Virus record (IMG/VR): IMGVR_UViG_3300046167_000120
Coordinates: 1-25,732 of that record
From: a virus
Direction: 5' to 3' (one strand)
DNA: 25,732 bases
In this document: in pieces, positions 18,044-24,180 of the stretch
Numbering within the stretch: position 1 is the first letter of the stretch
Layout of the letters: every line of letters begins with the position of its first letter
The notes under the pieces: generated by a model
Seen by the model: the letters and a program-made list of their open reading frames with translations, nothing else
What the model was told of the DNA's origin: nothing
The model's database searches: none
Translations under genes and position numbers: made by a program

Positions 18044-18292
18044 ATGGCAGATCAAGAGCCAATAACTTTTAGCATCACAGAAGATGATGTTACTAAAGAC
18101 TATAACCTAGATGACTTATCAGAAGAAGGTCAGACTGTTTATAGAAAACTAAACCTGTTACAAGCGCAGAAGAATGAACTTGTAGCTAACGCAAACTTTG
18201 AAGCAGAGAAGAACGACATCTTACAAGCGCATTACTTAAATGAGTTGAAAGGTCATCTGCCAGAAGATAAACCAAAGATTGAGGTGCAATAA
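18044..18292 (+). CDS. DUF6447-like small protein
   Basis: This 82-residue protein is helical and acidic (YNLDDLSEEGQTVYRKLNLLQAQKNELVANANFEAEKNDILQAHYL). The short strand and the pattern LDDLSxEGxxxxRKL, then a coiled coil, resemble the DUF6447 group of small phage proteins. It overlaps the ATPase gene start by one base (TAATG). Function is unknown. Its place between nuclease and ATPase suggests a part in the recombination module. Confidence 0.65.
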   Translation: MADQEPITFSITEDDVTKDYNLDDLSEEGQTVYRKLNLLQAQKNELVANANFEAEKNDILQAHYLNELKGHLPEDKPKIEVQ

Positions 18293-19020
18293 TGTCCTTA
18301 GCTAATATTAGACAGAAGGCAAAACTAAAGCCACCCATCATAGTTCTTTATGGTCCTGGTGGTATTGGTAAAACATCTTTTGGTGCAACTATGAATAAAC
18401 CAATCATAGTACAAGCAGAGGATGGTATAGGTAAGATTGAGTGTCCTCATTTTCCTGTAGCTAAAACTTATGTTGAACTACAAGATAACCTAAAGTCATT
18501 GATTGAAGAAGATAGCGAATACAAAACTGTCATAGTAGATAGTTTGGATTGGTTAGAAACTTTAATGCAAGACTATGTGTGTGAAAAGAATGGATGGCCT
18601 GATATATCTTCACCTGCTTATGGTAAAGGCTATGCCGCTTGCCTAGAGATATGGAAAGAGTATTTAAGTTTATTAAATCAGTTGCGAGATAAAGGCTTTA
18701 CTGTCTTACAGATTGCACATAATGAAGTGAGAAGATACGAAGATCCATCTAGCGAACCACATGACAGACACCAGATTAAGTTGCATAGAAAAGCAGCTGA
18801 CTTGGTTATAGAACATAGTGATGCAGTATTCTTTGCTAACTACAAGATAGGTACTATTCAAGTAAAAGGTAAAGGCGGTGGTATGACTACTAAACTTAAG
18901 CAAGGAGATAGAACTATCTTTACGCAAGAGACACCTGGCTTCCAAGCTAAAAATCGTTTTGGTCTGGATAATGAGATGCCGTTTGAATGGCAGGCTATTA
19001 GAGAGCAGATGTTGAGATGA
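18292..19020 (+). CDS. Sak4-like RecA-fold ATPase (annealing/recombination)
   Basis: This 242-residue protein is an AAA_24/Sak4-type ATPase. GPGGIGKT at residues 21-28 is the Walker A motif. TVIVDSLDW with Asp83 is the Walker B motif. LQIAHNEVRR, about residue 141, is the sensor-like strand. Sak4 proteins promote single-strand annealing and strand exchange in phage recombination, usually with an SSB. Here the SSB and a nuclease lie in the same operon. The C-terminal end (MPFEWQAIREQML) is typical for the family. The stop overlaps the next ATG by four bases. Confidence 0.85.
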   Translation: MSLANIRQKAKLKPPIIVLYGPGGIGKTSFGATMNKPIIVQAEDGIGKIECPHFPVAKTYVELQDNLKSLIEEDSEYKTVIVDSLDWLETLMQDYVCEKNGWPDISSPAYGKGYAACLEIWKEYLSLLNQLRDKGFTVLQIAHNEVRRYEDPSSEPHDRHQIKLHRKAADLVIEHSDAVFFANYKIGTIQVKGKGGGMTTKLKQGDRTIFTQETPGFQAKNRFGLDNEMPFEWQAIREQMLR

Positions 19021-19142
19021 GTGAAGTAGCTGAAGTAAACGAACACTTTTGTGATGATAAGCCACAGTATGAAGAAGGCTTCTGTAATTACTGTGGTGCA
19101 AAAGAAGATGAGTGTTCAGAATATAAATGTTGGATTAAATAA
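19017..19142 (+). CDS. 41-residue cysteine-rich mini-protein
   Basis: This short gene starts in the stop of the Sak4-like gene (ATGA). It encodes 41 residues, with five Cys: Cys12, then CNYC, then CSEYKC. The spacing suggests a zinc ribbon. The coding match is supported by the overlapping start and by the next gene following 14 bases later. I would expect a small regulatory or adaptor protein. The function is unknown, and it is easy to miss because of its size. Confidence 0.7.
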   Translation: MSEVAEVNEHFCDDKPQYEEGFCNYCGAKEDECSEYKCWIK

Positions 19143-19156
19143 AAAAGGAGAAAGAA

Positions 19157-19654
19157 ATGGATTTAACAAATTTTAATGTAGATGCGTCAAGCGAAGGCAA
19201 GACAGCAGTAGAGCCAGGTAGACACGTTCTGCATTGGCAGGGCGAGGAAGAGGCGTTAGTAGAAGGTAGAAATGGCTGGCGTGGGTGCAAGATGTATTTT
19301 GAGATTGATGGTACGAGCATCAGACTTAATCATACTTTTACTGTTGGTCACGACAACCCTAAATATGTAGATAGTGGTATCAAGTCTATGCTACTTATGG
19401 GTCAAGCAATGGGTATACAAGAGCCACCAAAAGATACTTCATCAGCCTTTATGGGTAAGAGTGTATCTGCTGAACTAATCAAAGATGACAATGGTTATCT
19501 TAAGATTAACGAGGACTGGGGTAAGACTTGGCAATCTACTAATCAAAAAGCTAAGCCAGTTGTAGAAGATGACAATATCAAAGCTGGTCCAAGTGAAGCA
19601 GACTTAGATGCAATGGGTACTACTGTGGCTAGCGAGGATGACTTACCATTTTAA
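19157..19654 (+). CDS. Single-stranded DNA-binding protein (DUF669-like)
   Basis: This 165-residue protein is probably the phage SSB. The N-terminal two-thirds look like an OB-fold (VEPGRHVLHWQGEEEALVEGRNGWRGCKMYFEIDG, later RLNHTFTVGH). The C-terminus is acidic and ends in DDLPF, very like the DDDIPF tail of bacterial SSB that recruits partner proteins. DUF669-type phage proteins next to Sak4-like genes are a known pairing. AAAGGAG is well placed before the ATG. The tail may dock the nearby ATPase, nuclease or host repair proteins; that is inference. Confidence 0.78.
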   Translation: MDLTNFNVDASSEGKTAVEPGRHVLHWQGEEEALVEGRNGWRGCKMYFEIDGTSIRLNHTFTVGHDNPKYVDSGIKSMLLMGQAMGIQEPPKDTSSAFMGKSVSAELIKDDNGYLKINEDWGKTWQSTNQKAKPVVEDDNIKAGPSEADLDAMGTTVASEDDLPF

Positions 19655-20036
19655 CCCTAAGAACAGGCCAACGCTGTGTGCTTATTGTAAGCGCCCAGCA
19701 GGTCCGTTTTTAAAAGAGGATGGAGAACACTGGCTTGGAGCGTGCTGTATGGCTCATTTAAAAAAGATTGGAGAGGGAGAAAGACTACCCAACAAAGCAC
19801 AATTAAATGATTTAGGGATAGAGTATTCCATAGCACAAACCAAAGATTTATATACAAAACTAGCAATAGAAGAAGATCAAAAACCATTACATAAATGGGA
19901 AAGGGATAAACGAAAAAAGATCTTTACTAATATAGTTAGGGAATATCTAAACTGGGCAAACGTGCAAGCCGAGTTAGATGACGAGAGAGCTGCAAATGGA
20001 TTTAACAAAGTACCTGAAAAAAGGCGTAGTCTATAA
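19638..20036 (+). CDS. Zinc-finger protein overlapping SSB end
   Basis: Taking the ATG at 19638 gives 132 residues; an upstream ATG at 19608 is also in frame. The later start is preferred because GAGG lies close to it and it overlaps the SSB gene by only 17 bases. The N-terminal part has CAYCKR and, after a gap, WLGACCMAHLKK, which could form a small zinc finger. The rest is charged helix. It has no recognised family. Its end overlaps the primase-helicase start by 41 bases. A DNA-binding accessory factor for replication is plausible. Confidence 0.6.
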   Translation: MTYHFNPKNRPTLCAYCKRPAGPFLKEDGEHWLGACCMAHLKKIGEGERLPNKAQLNDLGIEYSIAQTKDLYTKLAIEEDQKPLHKWERDKRKKIFTNIVREYLNWANVQAELDDERAANGFNKVPEKRRSL

Positions 20037-20496
20037 CGACTTAGGTTTTAGTACAGGAAAGAGTACACACGAATTAATAAACGAGATGCAAGCACAAGGA
20101 TTGCTTGTAGACTTCTTAGAAATTACTGGCGAGATAATCAGAGTGCCAGTCAAAGCAATAGCATCAAAGCCTGACTCTGGGCGACAGAAGTCTGGATATT
20201 ATGTAGTCAACCAGGTTGGCGAACATATGTTTTGTACTTATGGTAATTGGAAAACTGGTTTTGAGGGCAAGTGGTCAAGCATAGATACTAACCAACTTAG
20301 TATTGTAGATAGACAAGCACTACAAAAACAAATGGAAGAGGCTAGTGCTAAGTCGCGAGCAGAAAGGAAACAGAGACAAGATGAAGTTGCAATTGAGGTA
20401 GAAGAACGTCTTAAAATTTGCCACGAAGCAACTGAACATGAATATCTCACGAATAAAAAAGTTAAAAGTTATGGTTTGAAGGCAGTTAAATGGTAA
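19996..20496 (+). CDS. Primase-helicase, N-terminal part (frame 1)
   Basis: These 166 codons, with the start chosen at 19996 behind GAGAG (six-base gap; an ATG at 19978 is also in frame), encode the start of a TOPRIM primase. The protein begins MDLTKYLKKGVVYNDLGF. Later come the HPxLxxKxVxxxGL-like segment EYLTNKKVKSYGLKAV, which is conserved just before the TOPRIM core of phage and plasmid primases. A TAA at 20494 ends the frame. The next residues expected for the family, GNLIVPVY, are encoded at once in the +1 frame. The protein thus looks split by one base and should be read with the following entry. Confidence 0.75.
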   Translation: MDLTKYLKKGVVYNDLGFSTGKSTHELINEMQAQGLLVDFLEITGEIIRVPVKAIASKPDSGRQKSGYYVVNQVGEHMFCTYGNWKTGFEGKWSSIDTNQLSIVDRQALQKQMEEASAKSRAERKQRQDEVAIEVEERLKICHEATEHEYLTNKKVKSYGLKAVKW

Positions 20497-20527
20497 TTTA
20501 ATTGTTCCTGTCTATTCTACTACAGGA
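20478..20527 (+). other. Frame-change site with stop codon and hairpin
   Basis: GAAGG (20478-20482) resembles an internal Shine-Dalgarno element. AAA (20488-20490) can be moved one base to AAT, which leads straight into GGT AAT TTA and the conserved GNL. The frame-1 stop TAA is at 20494-20496. Nine bases later TCCTGT (20506-20511) pairs with ACAGGA (20522-20527). This arrangement could drive a programmed +1 shift. A one-base insertion or sequencing error would look the same. Confidence 0.5.
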
Positions 20528-21826
20528 CAGATTCGTTCTCTACAGACTATCAATAAAAAGGGCGAGAAAAGGTTTAAGTCTGCTTCAGAAATCAAAGGTA
20601 ATGTATTTTTAATTGGTACTACCTTACAAGATCTAAACAATATAGAAAAATTAATTTTAGTTGAAGGCTACTCAACTGCCGCTTCAGTATATGAAGCAAC
20701 CCAAATTCCTGTAGCTTGTGTATTTAGTGCCAACTTCTTGTTGGATGCAGCCTCTAATTTACGCAAGCTAACAGGTGCTAGATTTATTCTCGCACTTGAT
20801 AATGATGAGAGTGGAGTGGGAGAGAAGAAGGCGCAAGAGTGTTGTGCGAGTGTGCCAAATACAGCAGTAAGATTACCGAGCGAGCGCGGAGACTATAACG
20901 ACTTATATTTAAAACATGGGTTAGATAAAGTAAGAGCCGAATTAGTGGATCACAAACTAGGAATCCAAAAGTATGCGATTCGTAATCTAGTTGGTAAGCC
21001 TGAGCCACAAAAGTTTTTAGTAGACGGATTGATACCTATTGGTAAGCCTGGACTGTTAGCGGCTAGTGGTGGGGTTGGTAAGTCCCTAAGTGTCATACAG
21101 TTAGCTTTAAGAATAGCGTGCGGAGGTGGGCGCTGGTGGGGAAAAGATGTAAAAGAGCGCGGAAATGTAATAGTTCTTTGTGCTGAAGATGATTTACCAG
21201 AGATACACAGAAGGCTTGATTTATTAGACCCAAGAGGAGAAAGATTTAATAGTCAGTATGAAGTTTATGTATTTCCAATTCCAGAACAAAAAGAACCAAT
21301 GATATTGTTAAGAGAAGAAGGTATAACACCACAGGCAACTGAACTTTTAGAGGAAATATCTTCTATACCAAATTTAAAATTGGTTTGTTTTGATCCTCTG
21401 CAAGCATTTACAACAGGGAATGTTAGTAGTAGTAATGAAGTTGGCCAGTTATGGGGTTCTTATTGCGCAAACATATCAGCTAGACTCAAATGTACAACGC
21501 TCACAGTACATCATTTAAACAAAGCTGGTCTTACAGTTGATTCAGATGACTCTATGGTGCAGAGAACTAGTGTGAGAGGTGCTTCAAGTTTGGTCGACTC
21601 ACAAAGATTCTGCCTGACAATGGCTCTTGGAGATGTTGAAACTTGTGAGAGGATATGCGAGGAGCAACGAGTACCATACGACAGAATGGCCGTTGTGAAA
21701 GCATCATTAGTTAAATCTAATTCTGGCAATGTTGATTACAGTACCAAAACATTATTTAGAAAGAATGGTGTACTAGAACCATTAGAAGAATTACAAAATC
21801 CTATGGCACTTTATGATAATTTTTAA
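20480..21826 (+). CDS. TOPRIM + RepA-type helicase part (frame 2)
   Basis: The frame is open from 20480. The first usable start, TTG at 20738, lies inside the TOPRIM domain, so this is not a sound gene on its own. From 20492 it reads GNLIVPVYSTTGQIRSLQTI, then LVEGYSTAAS (TOPRIM Glu, 20663), then LALDNDESG (Asp-x-Asp at 20798-20806). The C-terminal domain is a RepA-type hexameric helicase: Walker A in SGGVGKS near 21070, Walker B LVCFDPL near 21390, and TVHHLNK near 21510. Read with the preceding part through a +1 shift the protein would have about 609 residues. It would unwind DNA and prime at a phage origin. Confidence 0.85.
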   Translation, partial: RQLNGNLIVPVYSTTGQIRSLQTINKKGEKRFKSASEIKGNVFLIGTTLQDLNNIEKLILVEGYSTAASVYEATQIPVACVFSANFLLDAASNLRKLTGARFILALDNDESGVGEKKAQECCASVPNTAVRLPSERGDYNDLYLKHGLDKVRAELVDHKLGIQKYAIRNLVGKPEPQKFLVDGLIPIGKPGLLAASGGVGKSLSVIQLALRIACGGGRWWGKDVKERGNVIVLCAEDDLPEIHRRLDLLDPRGERFNSQYEVYVFPIPEQKEPMILLREEGITPQATELLEEISSIPNLKLVCFDPLQAFTTGNVSSSNEVGQLWGSYCANISARLKCTTLTVHHLNKAGLTVDSDDSMVQRTSVRGASSLVDSQRFCLTMALGDVETCERICEEQRVPYDRMAVVKASLVKSNSGNVDYSTKTLFRKNGVLEPLEELQNPMALYDNF

Positions 21827-21836
21827 ACTAATCGTT

Positions 21837-21942
21837 GGGAACTTTAGGGACATACTAGGGAAGCTAAGGGACATACTATACACTCAGATGCCCAACACTA
21901 GGGTAGGAGATGCCCATATATCCATACATATACATATGTATA
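21837..21942 (+). repeat. Phased GGGA repeats and palindrome (possible origin)
   Basis: GGGA begins at 21837, 21847, 21858 and 21868, so successive steps are 10, 11 and 10 bases. Within this, AGGGACATACTA is repeated exactly at 21846-21857 and 21867-21878. AGATGCCCA is repeated at 21886-21894 and 21908-21916. TATACATATGTATA (21929-21942) is a perfect 14-base palindrome. Direct repeats in phase beside a palindrome, just behind a replicative helicase gene, suggest a replication origin or operator array. The role is inference. Confidence 0.6.
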
Positions 21943-21943
21943 G

Positions 21944-21993
21944 GAGAGCAATCCCCTTGAGGGGGATTGACTCTCTGGAAAGCGCGAACGCTT
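21944..21993 (+). other. Two hairpins before the winged-helix gene
   Basis: GAGAG plus CAATCCCC pairs with GGGGATTG plus CTCTC (21944-21975) with a 5-base loop and one bulged A. AAGCG and CGCTT (21980-21993) enclose a CGAA loop. No T tract follows, so this is not a simple terminator. It may be an origin structure, an RNA regulator of the gene at 22007, or a processing site. Confidence 0.6.
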
Positions 21994-22006
21994 GCGCAGG
22001 AGAAAG

Positions 22007-22450
22007 ATGAGAAGATTTGGACAAATAGATAAAGCCTATTGGTGGATTACTGCTCACATCGAAAGCGAGCGAGGGGAGAAAACAGCATTGATACCCATAG
22101 CGCTTGCTAGAAAGGAATCAGACTTCTCGCGCGTGCGCCAGATCGTTTGGCATTGGTATCGCTCGGAGGTTGCAGGCAATGAAGATCTATCTATGACAGC
22201 TAGATTCGTTGGTTGGGCATTGTGCGAGCGCTGGAGGTATGAAACCTGGAGTTCGCATGATGCTATTAGTTATTATGCAAAGATGACAGCAGTAAATCGT
22301 AAAAGCGTTGGGAGAGCGCTAGCGGAGTTGAGCGAGCAAGGATTAATATGGATAGTTTTGGAGGGCGAGCCAAAGCGCTTGCGGAAGTCCCAGAGCGGAG
22401 GGAAGAAACATTTTTTATTAGTTGGTTTAGCGGAGTTGGTTCGTGAGTAG
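22007..22450 (+). CDS. Winged-helix-type protein of the replication region
   Basis: Starting at the ATG at 22007 behind CAGGAGAAAG gives 147 residues. An upstream TTG at 21992 is in frame, but lies in a hairpin. The C-terminal half carries a probable winged helix (TAVNRKSVGRALAELSEQGLIWIV); the N-terminal half has an odd cluster of Trp and Arg (YWWITAHIE, VRQIVWHWYRS). The pattern resembles plasmid or phage replication-initiator DNA-binding domains, but I cannot name a family. Codons are richer in G and C than in neighbouring genes. The end lies about 20 bases before a G-rich stretch. Confidence 0.7.
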   Translation: MRRFGQIDKAYWWITAHIESERGEKTALIPIALARKESDFSRVRQIVWHWYRSEVAGNEDLSMTARFVGWALCERWRYETWSSHDAISYYAKMTAVNRKSVGRALAELSEQGLIWIVLEGEPKRLRKSQSGGKKHFLLVGLAELVRE

Positions 22451-22473
22451 CGCGAGGAGGGGGGCGGTGCGAG

Positions 22474-22533
22474 GAATGGGCGCTAGCGTTTCAGGGGTTT
22501 AACTTTGGAGAGTTAAGATACCAACGCCCATTC
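22474..22533 (+). other. Nested stem-loop element between convergent genes
   Basis: GAATGGGCG (22474-22482) is the exact reverse complement of CGCCCATTC (22525-22533). Inside, TTAACT (22499-22504) pairs with AGTTAA (22511-22516) around TTGGAG. No run of T follows in either direction, so it is not an ordinary terminator. It could be an RNA structure shielding the ends of the two convergent transcripts, or a DNA site. Confidence 0.55.
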
Positions 22534-22548
22534 AAAAAGGTTATTGTA

Positions 22549-22668
22549 TCATTTCTTTTTTTCTTTAGTTTCTTTTTTCTTTTCGCGCTTGCCAAAGATC
22601 TTATCCCAGTTCTCCGCGAATGTTTTTTTATCTGGTATTGGTCTTGGTCTGCTTCCTTTTCCTGTCAT
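22549..22668 (-). CDS. 39-residue conserved phage mini-protein
   Basis: The ATG at 22668 overlaps the stop of the gene before it (ATGA), with a GGGGG-containing ribosome-binding site. The product starts MTGKGSRPRPIPDKKTFAEN and continues WDKIFGK, then ends in a Lys/Glu-rich tail. The opening GKGSRPRP and the (W/Y)DxIFGK segment are a frequent small phage protein type that is usually unannotated. The function is unknown. It is the last gene of the leftward cassette. Confidence 0.75.
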   Translation of the reverse strand: MTGKGSRPRPIPDKKTFAENWDKIFGKREKKKETKEKKK

Positions 22669-22865
22669 ATTAAACCCCCTACATTTTTCTCATATAATAT
22701 TGCTTCGGTTATAAATTCTAATATTTCGTCCCTATCGTCATCCTGGTGCAAGTTATACATAATGGATATATTAGTTATTTCATCTTCAAGTAAACCTTTG
22801 CGGTCTTGCTCTAATACATAGTTTTGTATGTGTTCTATTTCTTGCTCGTTGTAGTGATTGCTCAT
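22665..22865 (-). CDS. Acidic 66-residue protein, unknown
   Basis: The product is strongly acidic: 16 Asp/Glu against 4 Lys/Arg, including HQDDDRDEILEF. It is likely all helical. GAGGG lies just before the ATG. Its ends overlap both neighbours by four bases. No family is recognised. Small acidic early phage proteins are sometimes DNA mimics that block host enzymes, but no sequence motif proves this here. Confidence 0.68.
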   Translation of the reverse strand: MSNHYNEQEIEHIQNYVLEQDRKGLLEDEITNISIMYNLHQDDDRDEILEFITEAILYEKNVGGLI

Positions 22866-22951
22866 ATTTTCCCTCTGAATAAATAGAATAATGCTTTTAG
22901 TTTTTCATCTGTTAGATGTCTTAAATGTTTTGGTATGTCCTCTCGCTTCAT
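22862..22951 (-). CDS. 29-residue mini-protein in the cassette
   Basis: The ATG at 22951 overlaps the previous stop (ATGA) and the stop overlaps the next ATG in the same way. GAGG is six bases before the start. The product contains MKREDIPKHLRHLTDEKL and a short helix ending LFRGKI. The double overlap and ribosome-binding site support translation, though it is very short. Confidence 0.6.
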   Translation of the reverse strand: MKREDIPKHLRHLTDEKLKALFYLFRGKI

Positions 22952-23154
22952 GTCGTCCTCACTGTGCCATTCGGAGAAACTGTGCCTAGCCTTTCCCCTG
23001 TTATTGTTAATAAAAGCCATACGCCGTCTCTGTCTTGCTTAGACGCGTCTTTATTTGGGTATATGATCTCGCCAGTGTGTCCTAGCTCATCTCTAAGATG
23101 CCTGGAGTATGCGAACTCAGCCATAGCGAAAGTTATTGTTTTATATGGTTTCAT
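22948..23154 (-). CDS. 68-residue protein, unknown
   Basis: The product begins MKPYKTITFAMAEFAYSRH and ends in a beta-strand pair (DGVWLLLTITGERLGTVSPNG). No family is recognised. GAGG, nine to twelve bases before the ATG, serves as ribosome-binding site. The gene overlaps its upstream neighbour by 14 bases, the only junction in the cassette longer than four. Confidence 0.66.
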   Translation of the reverse strand: MKPYKTITFAMAEFAYSRHLRDELGHTGEIIYPNKDASKQDRDGVWLLLTITGERLGTVSPNGTVRTT

Positions 23155-23431
23155 TGTTTTTTTCCTCTTTTAGTTCGTTTATTTCATCTTCAAAACAATA
23201 TTGAATACCTTGATATAGGTTTTCCCAACTTACCCCATAATTAGCGTCATGGTTATCTACAACTCTTTGCAGAACGTCCATACAGTCATCATCAGTAAGT
23301 TTTAGGTCAACCTTCTCTGGCATATCCTCGTTTAGTATTTCTAGCTGGTCTTTAACGTCTTCTATTGACCAAATAATAGCAACAGAGTTATTGCTGTTAT
23401 ATCCGTTTCCATATTCTTTTACTTTATTCAT
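23141..23431 (-). CDS. Acidic 96-residue protein, unknown
   Basis: The product has about 23 acidic and 8 basic residues. It starts with a Gly/Asn-rich segment (KEYGNGYNSNNS), then WSIEDVKDQLEILN and LTDDDCMDVLQRVVDNHDANYGVSWENLYQGI, then an acidic Lys/Glu tail. The middle segment is probably a conserved small domain of unknown function seen in phages. AAGGGG before the ATG is a strong ribosome-binding site. Start and upstream stop share one base (TAATG). Confidence 0.7.
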   Translation of the reverse strand: MNKVKEYGNGYNSNNSVAIIWSIEDVKDQLEILNEDMPEKVDLKLTDDDCMDVLQRVVDNHDANYGVSWENLYQGIQYCFEDEINELKEEKNNETI

Positions 23432-23604
23432 TATTTACCCCTTGTTGGTTTGCCATTAGGAAAGGTTAAAGCGGTACTAAACGCTTGCCAGTCCTCTGGT
23501 GTCATTATTTGCTCTACCTTATGGATAGGCGTGTTATCTTTTAGGCCGTACTTCTTGCGAAGCTGTCCTATGATGCTTCTGTGTGATCTGGTTTTAATAG
23601 TCAT
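23431..23604 (-). CDS. 57-residue basic mini-protein
   Basis: The ATG at 23604 and the stop at 23431 both share a base with neighbouring codons (TAATG on each side). The product begins MTIKTRSHRSIIGQLRKKYGL, basic and probably helical, then IMTPEDWQAFSTALTF and a basic end. No family is recognised. The continuous overlap on both sides supports a real gene. Confidence 0.65.
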   Translation of the reverse strand: MTIKTRSHRSIIGQLRKKYGLKDNTPIHKVEQIMTPEDWQAFSTALTFPNGKPTRGK

Positions 23605-23927
23605 TACGCCACCTCTTGCTCTTGCACATAATCAAAAACGATTTCCTCGCCTATAATATATACATACATATTCACTATGGCCTCTGGACTTGAAAAGTCT
23701 GTCATAACTTCGCCAAAGTTAAATAACTCATATTCTTTTATAAAGTCAATAATATTAAAGACTTGATCGCCTAGCCATTGAGTAGCTTTATAAGATCCTA
23801 TGATGTAATAATCAGTATTAAAGATTTCATGGTGTAAATCGTCATGGTTATTGTCAATCCATTCTTTATCGTAGTTGATAATAGAATCGTTGAAATGTTC
23901 TTGTATTTCTTGTTTCTTGTAGTTCAT
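23604..23927 (-). CDS. Acidic 107-residue protein, unknown
   Basis: The product holds about 22 acidic and 5 basic residues, giving a net charge near -17. It is rich in Tyr, Asn, Ile and Phe (NTDYYIIGSYKATQWLGDQ; NMYVYIIGEEIVFDYV). No family is recognised. AGGGG precedes the ATG. The strong acidity and aromatic content recall phage anti-restriction or DNA-mimic proteins; this is inference. Confidence 0.68.
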   Translation of the reverse strand: MNYKKQEIQEHFNDSIINYDKEWIDNNHDDLHHEIFNTDYYIIGSYKATQWLGDQVFNIIDFIKEYELFNFGEVMTDFSSPEAIVNMYVYIIGEEIVFDYVQEQEVA

Positions 23928-24166
23928 TATTTTACCCCTGTAAATTGTTTAGCTAAGTCAGACTCACAACCTTTGTGAAAAGGTATAGCCTGGATTCTTA
24001 CTTTAGTAGCTCTAAGGTTAGATGCTAAATTATTAGCTAATTTTTCGCATGTTATAGGTTCTCCATCAAACATAGATAACAAAATACTTTCTTGTAAATA
24101 TTCTGGTTTGTTCTTGTCATCTGGTTTTACACCCCAAATTACATATTCTATATATTGGTTATTCAT
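23927..24166 (-). CDS. First gene of the leftward cassette, unknown
   Basis: This 79-residue protein begins MNNQYIEYVIWGVKPDDK and has EKLANNLASNLRATKVRIQAI in the middle, a helix-strand pattern. The charge is near neutral, unlike several later genes of the cassette. GGAGAA, eight bases or so before the ATG, is a good ribosome-binding site. The inverted repeat upstream (24181-24211) lies where a promoter would be. No family is recognised. Confidence 0.68.
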   Translation of the reverse strand: MNNQYIEYVIWGVKPDDKNKPEYLQESILLSMFDGEPITCEKLANNLASNLRATKVRIQAIPFHKGCESDLAKQFTGVK

Positions 24167-24180
24167 AACTACTTCTCCAA

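Noticed and set aside
20738-21826. Independent helicase gene starting at TTG 20738
   Set aside because: That start removes the first half of the TOPRIM domain, including its catalytic Glu, and has no ribosome-binding site.
21944-21975. Intrinsic terminator
   Set aside because: The stem is strong, but no T tract follows on either strand.
21813-22010. Open frame of 65 codons over the phased repeats
   Set aside because: It is made by the 21-base DNA repeats and hairpins, has no ribosome-binding site, and runs into the true start at 22007.
22925-23173. + strand frame of 82 codons
   Set aside because: It is the reverse of the 68-residue cassette gene and lacks a ribosome-binding site.
23450-23656. 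+ strand frame inside the leftward cassette
   Set aside because: It is antisense to the 57- and 107-residue genes, which have ribosome-binding sites and coupled starts.
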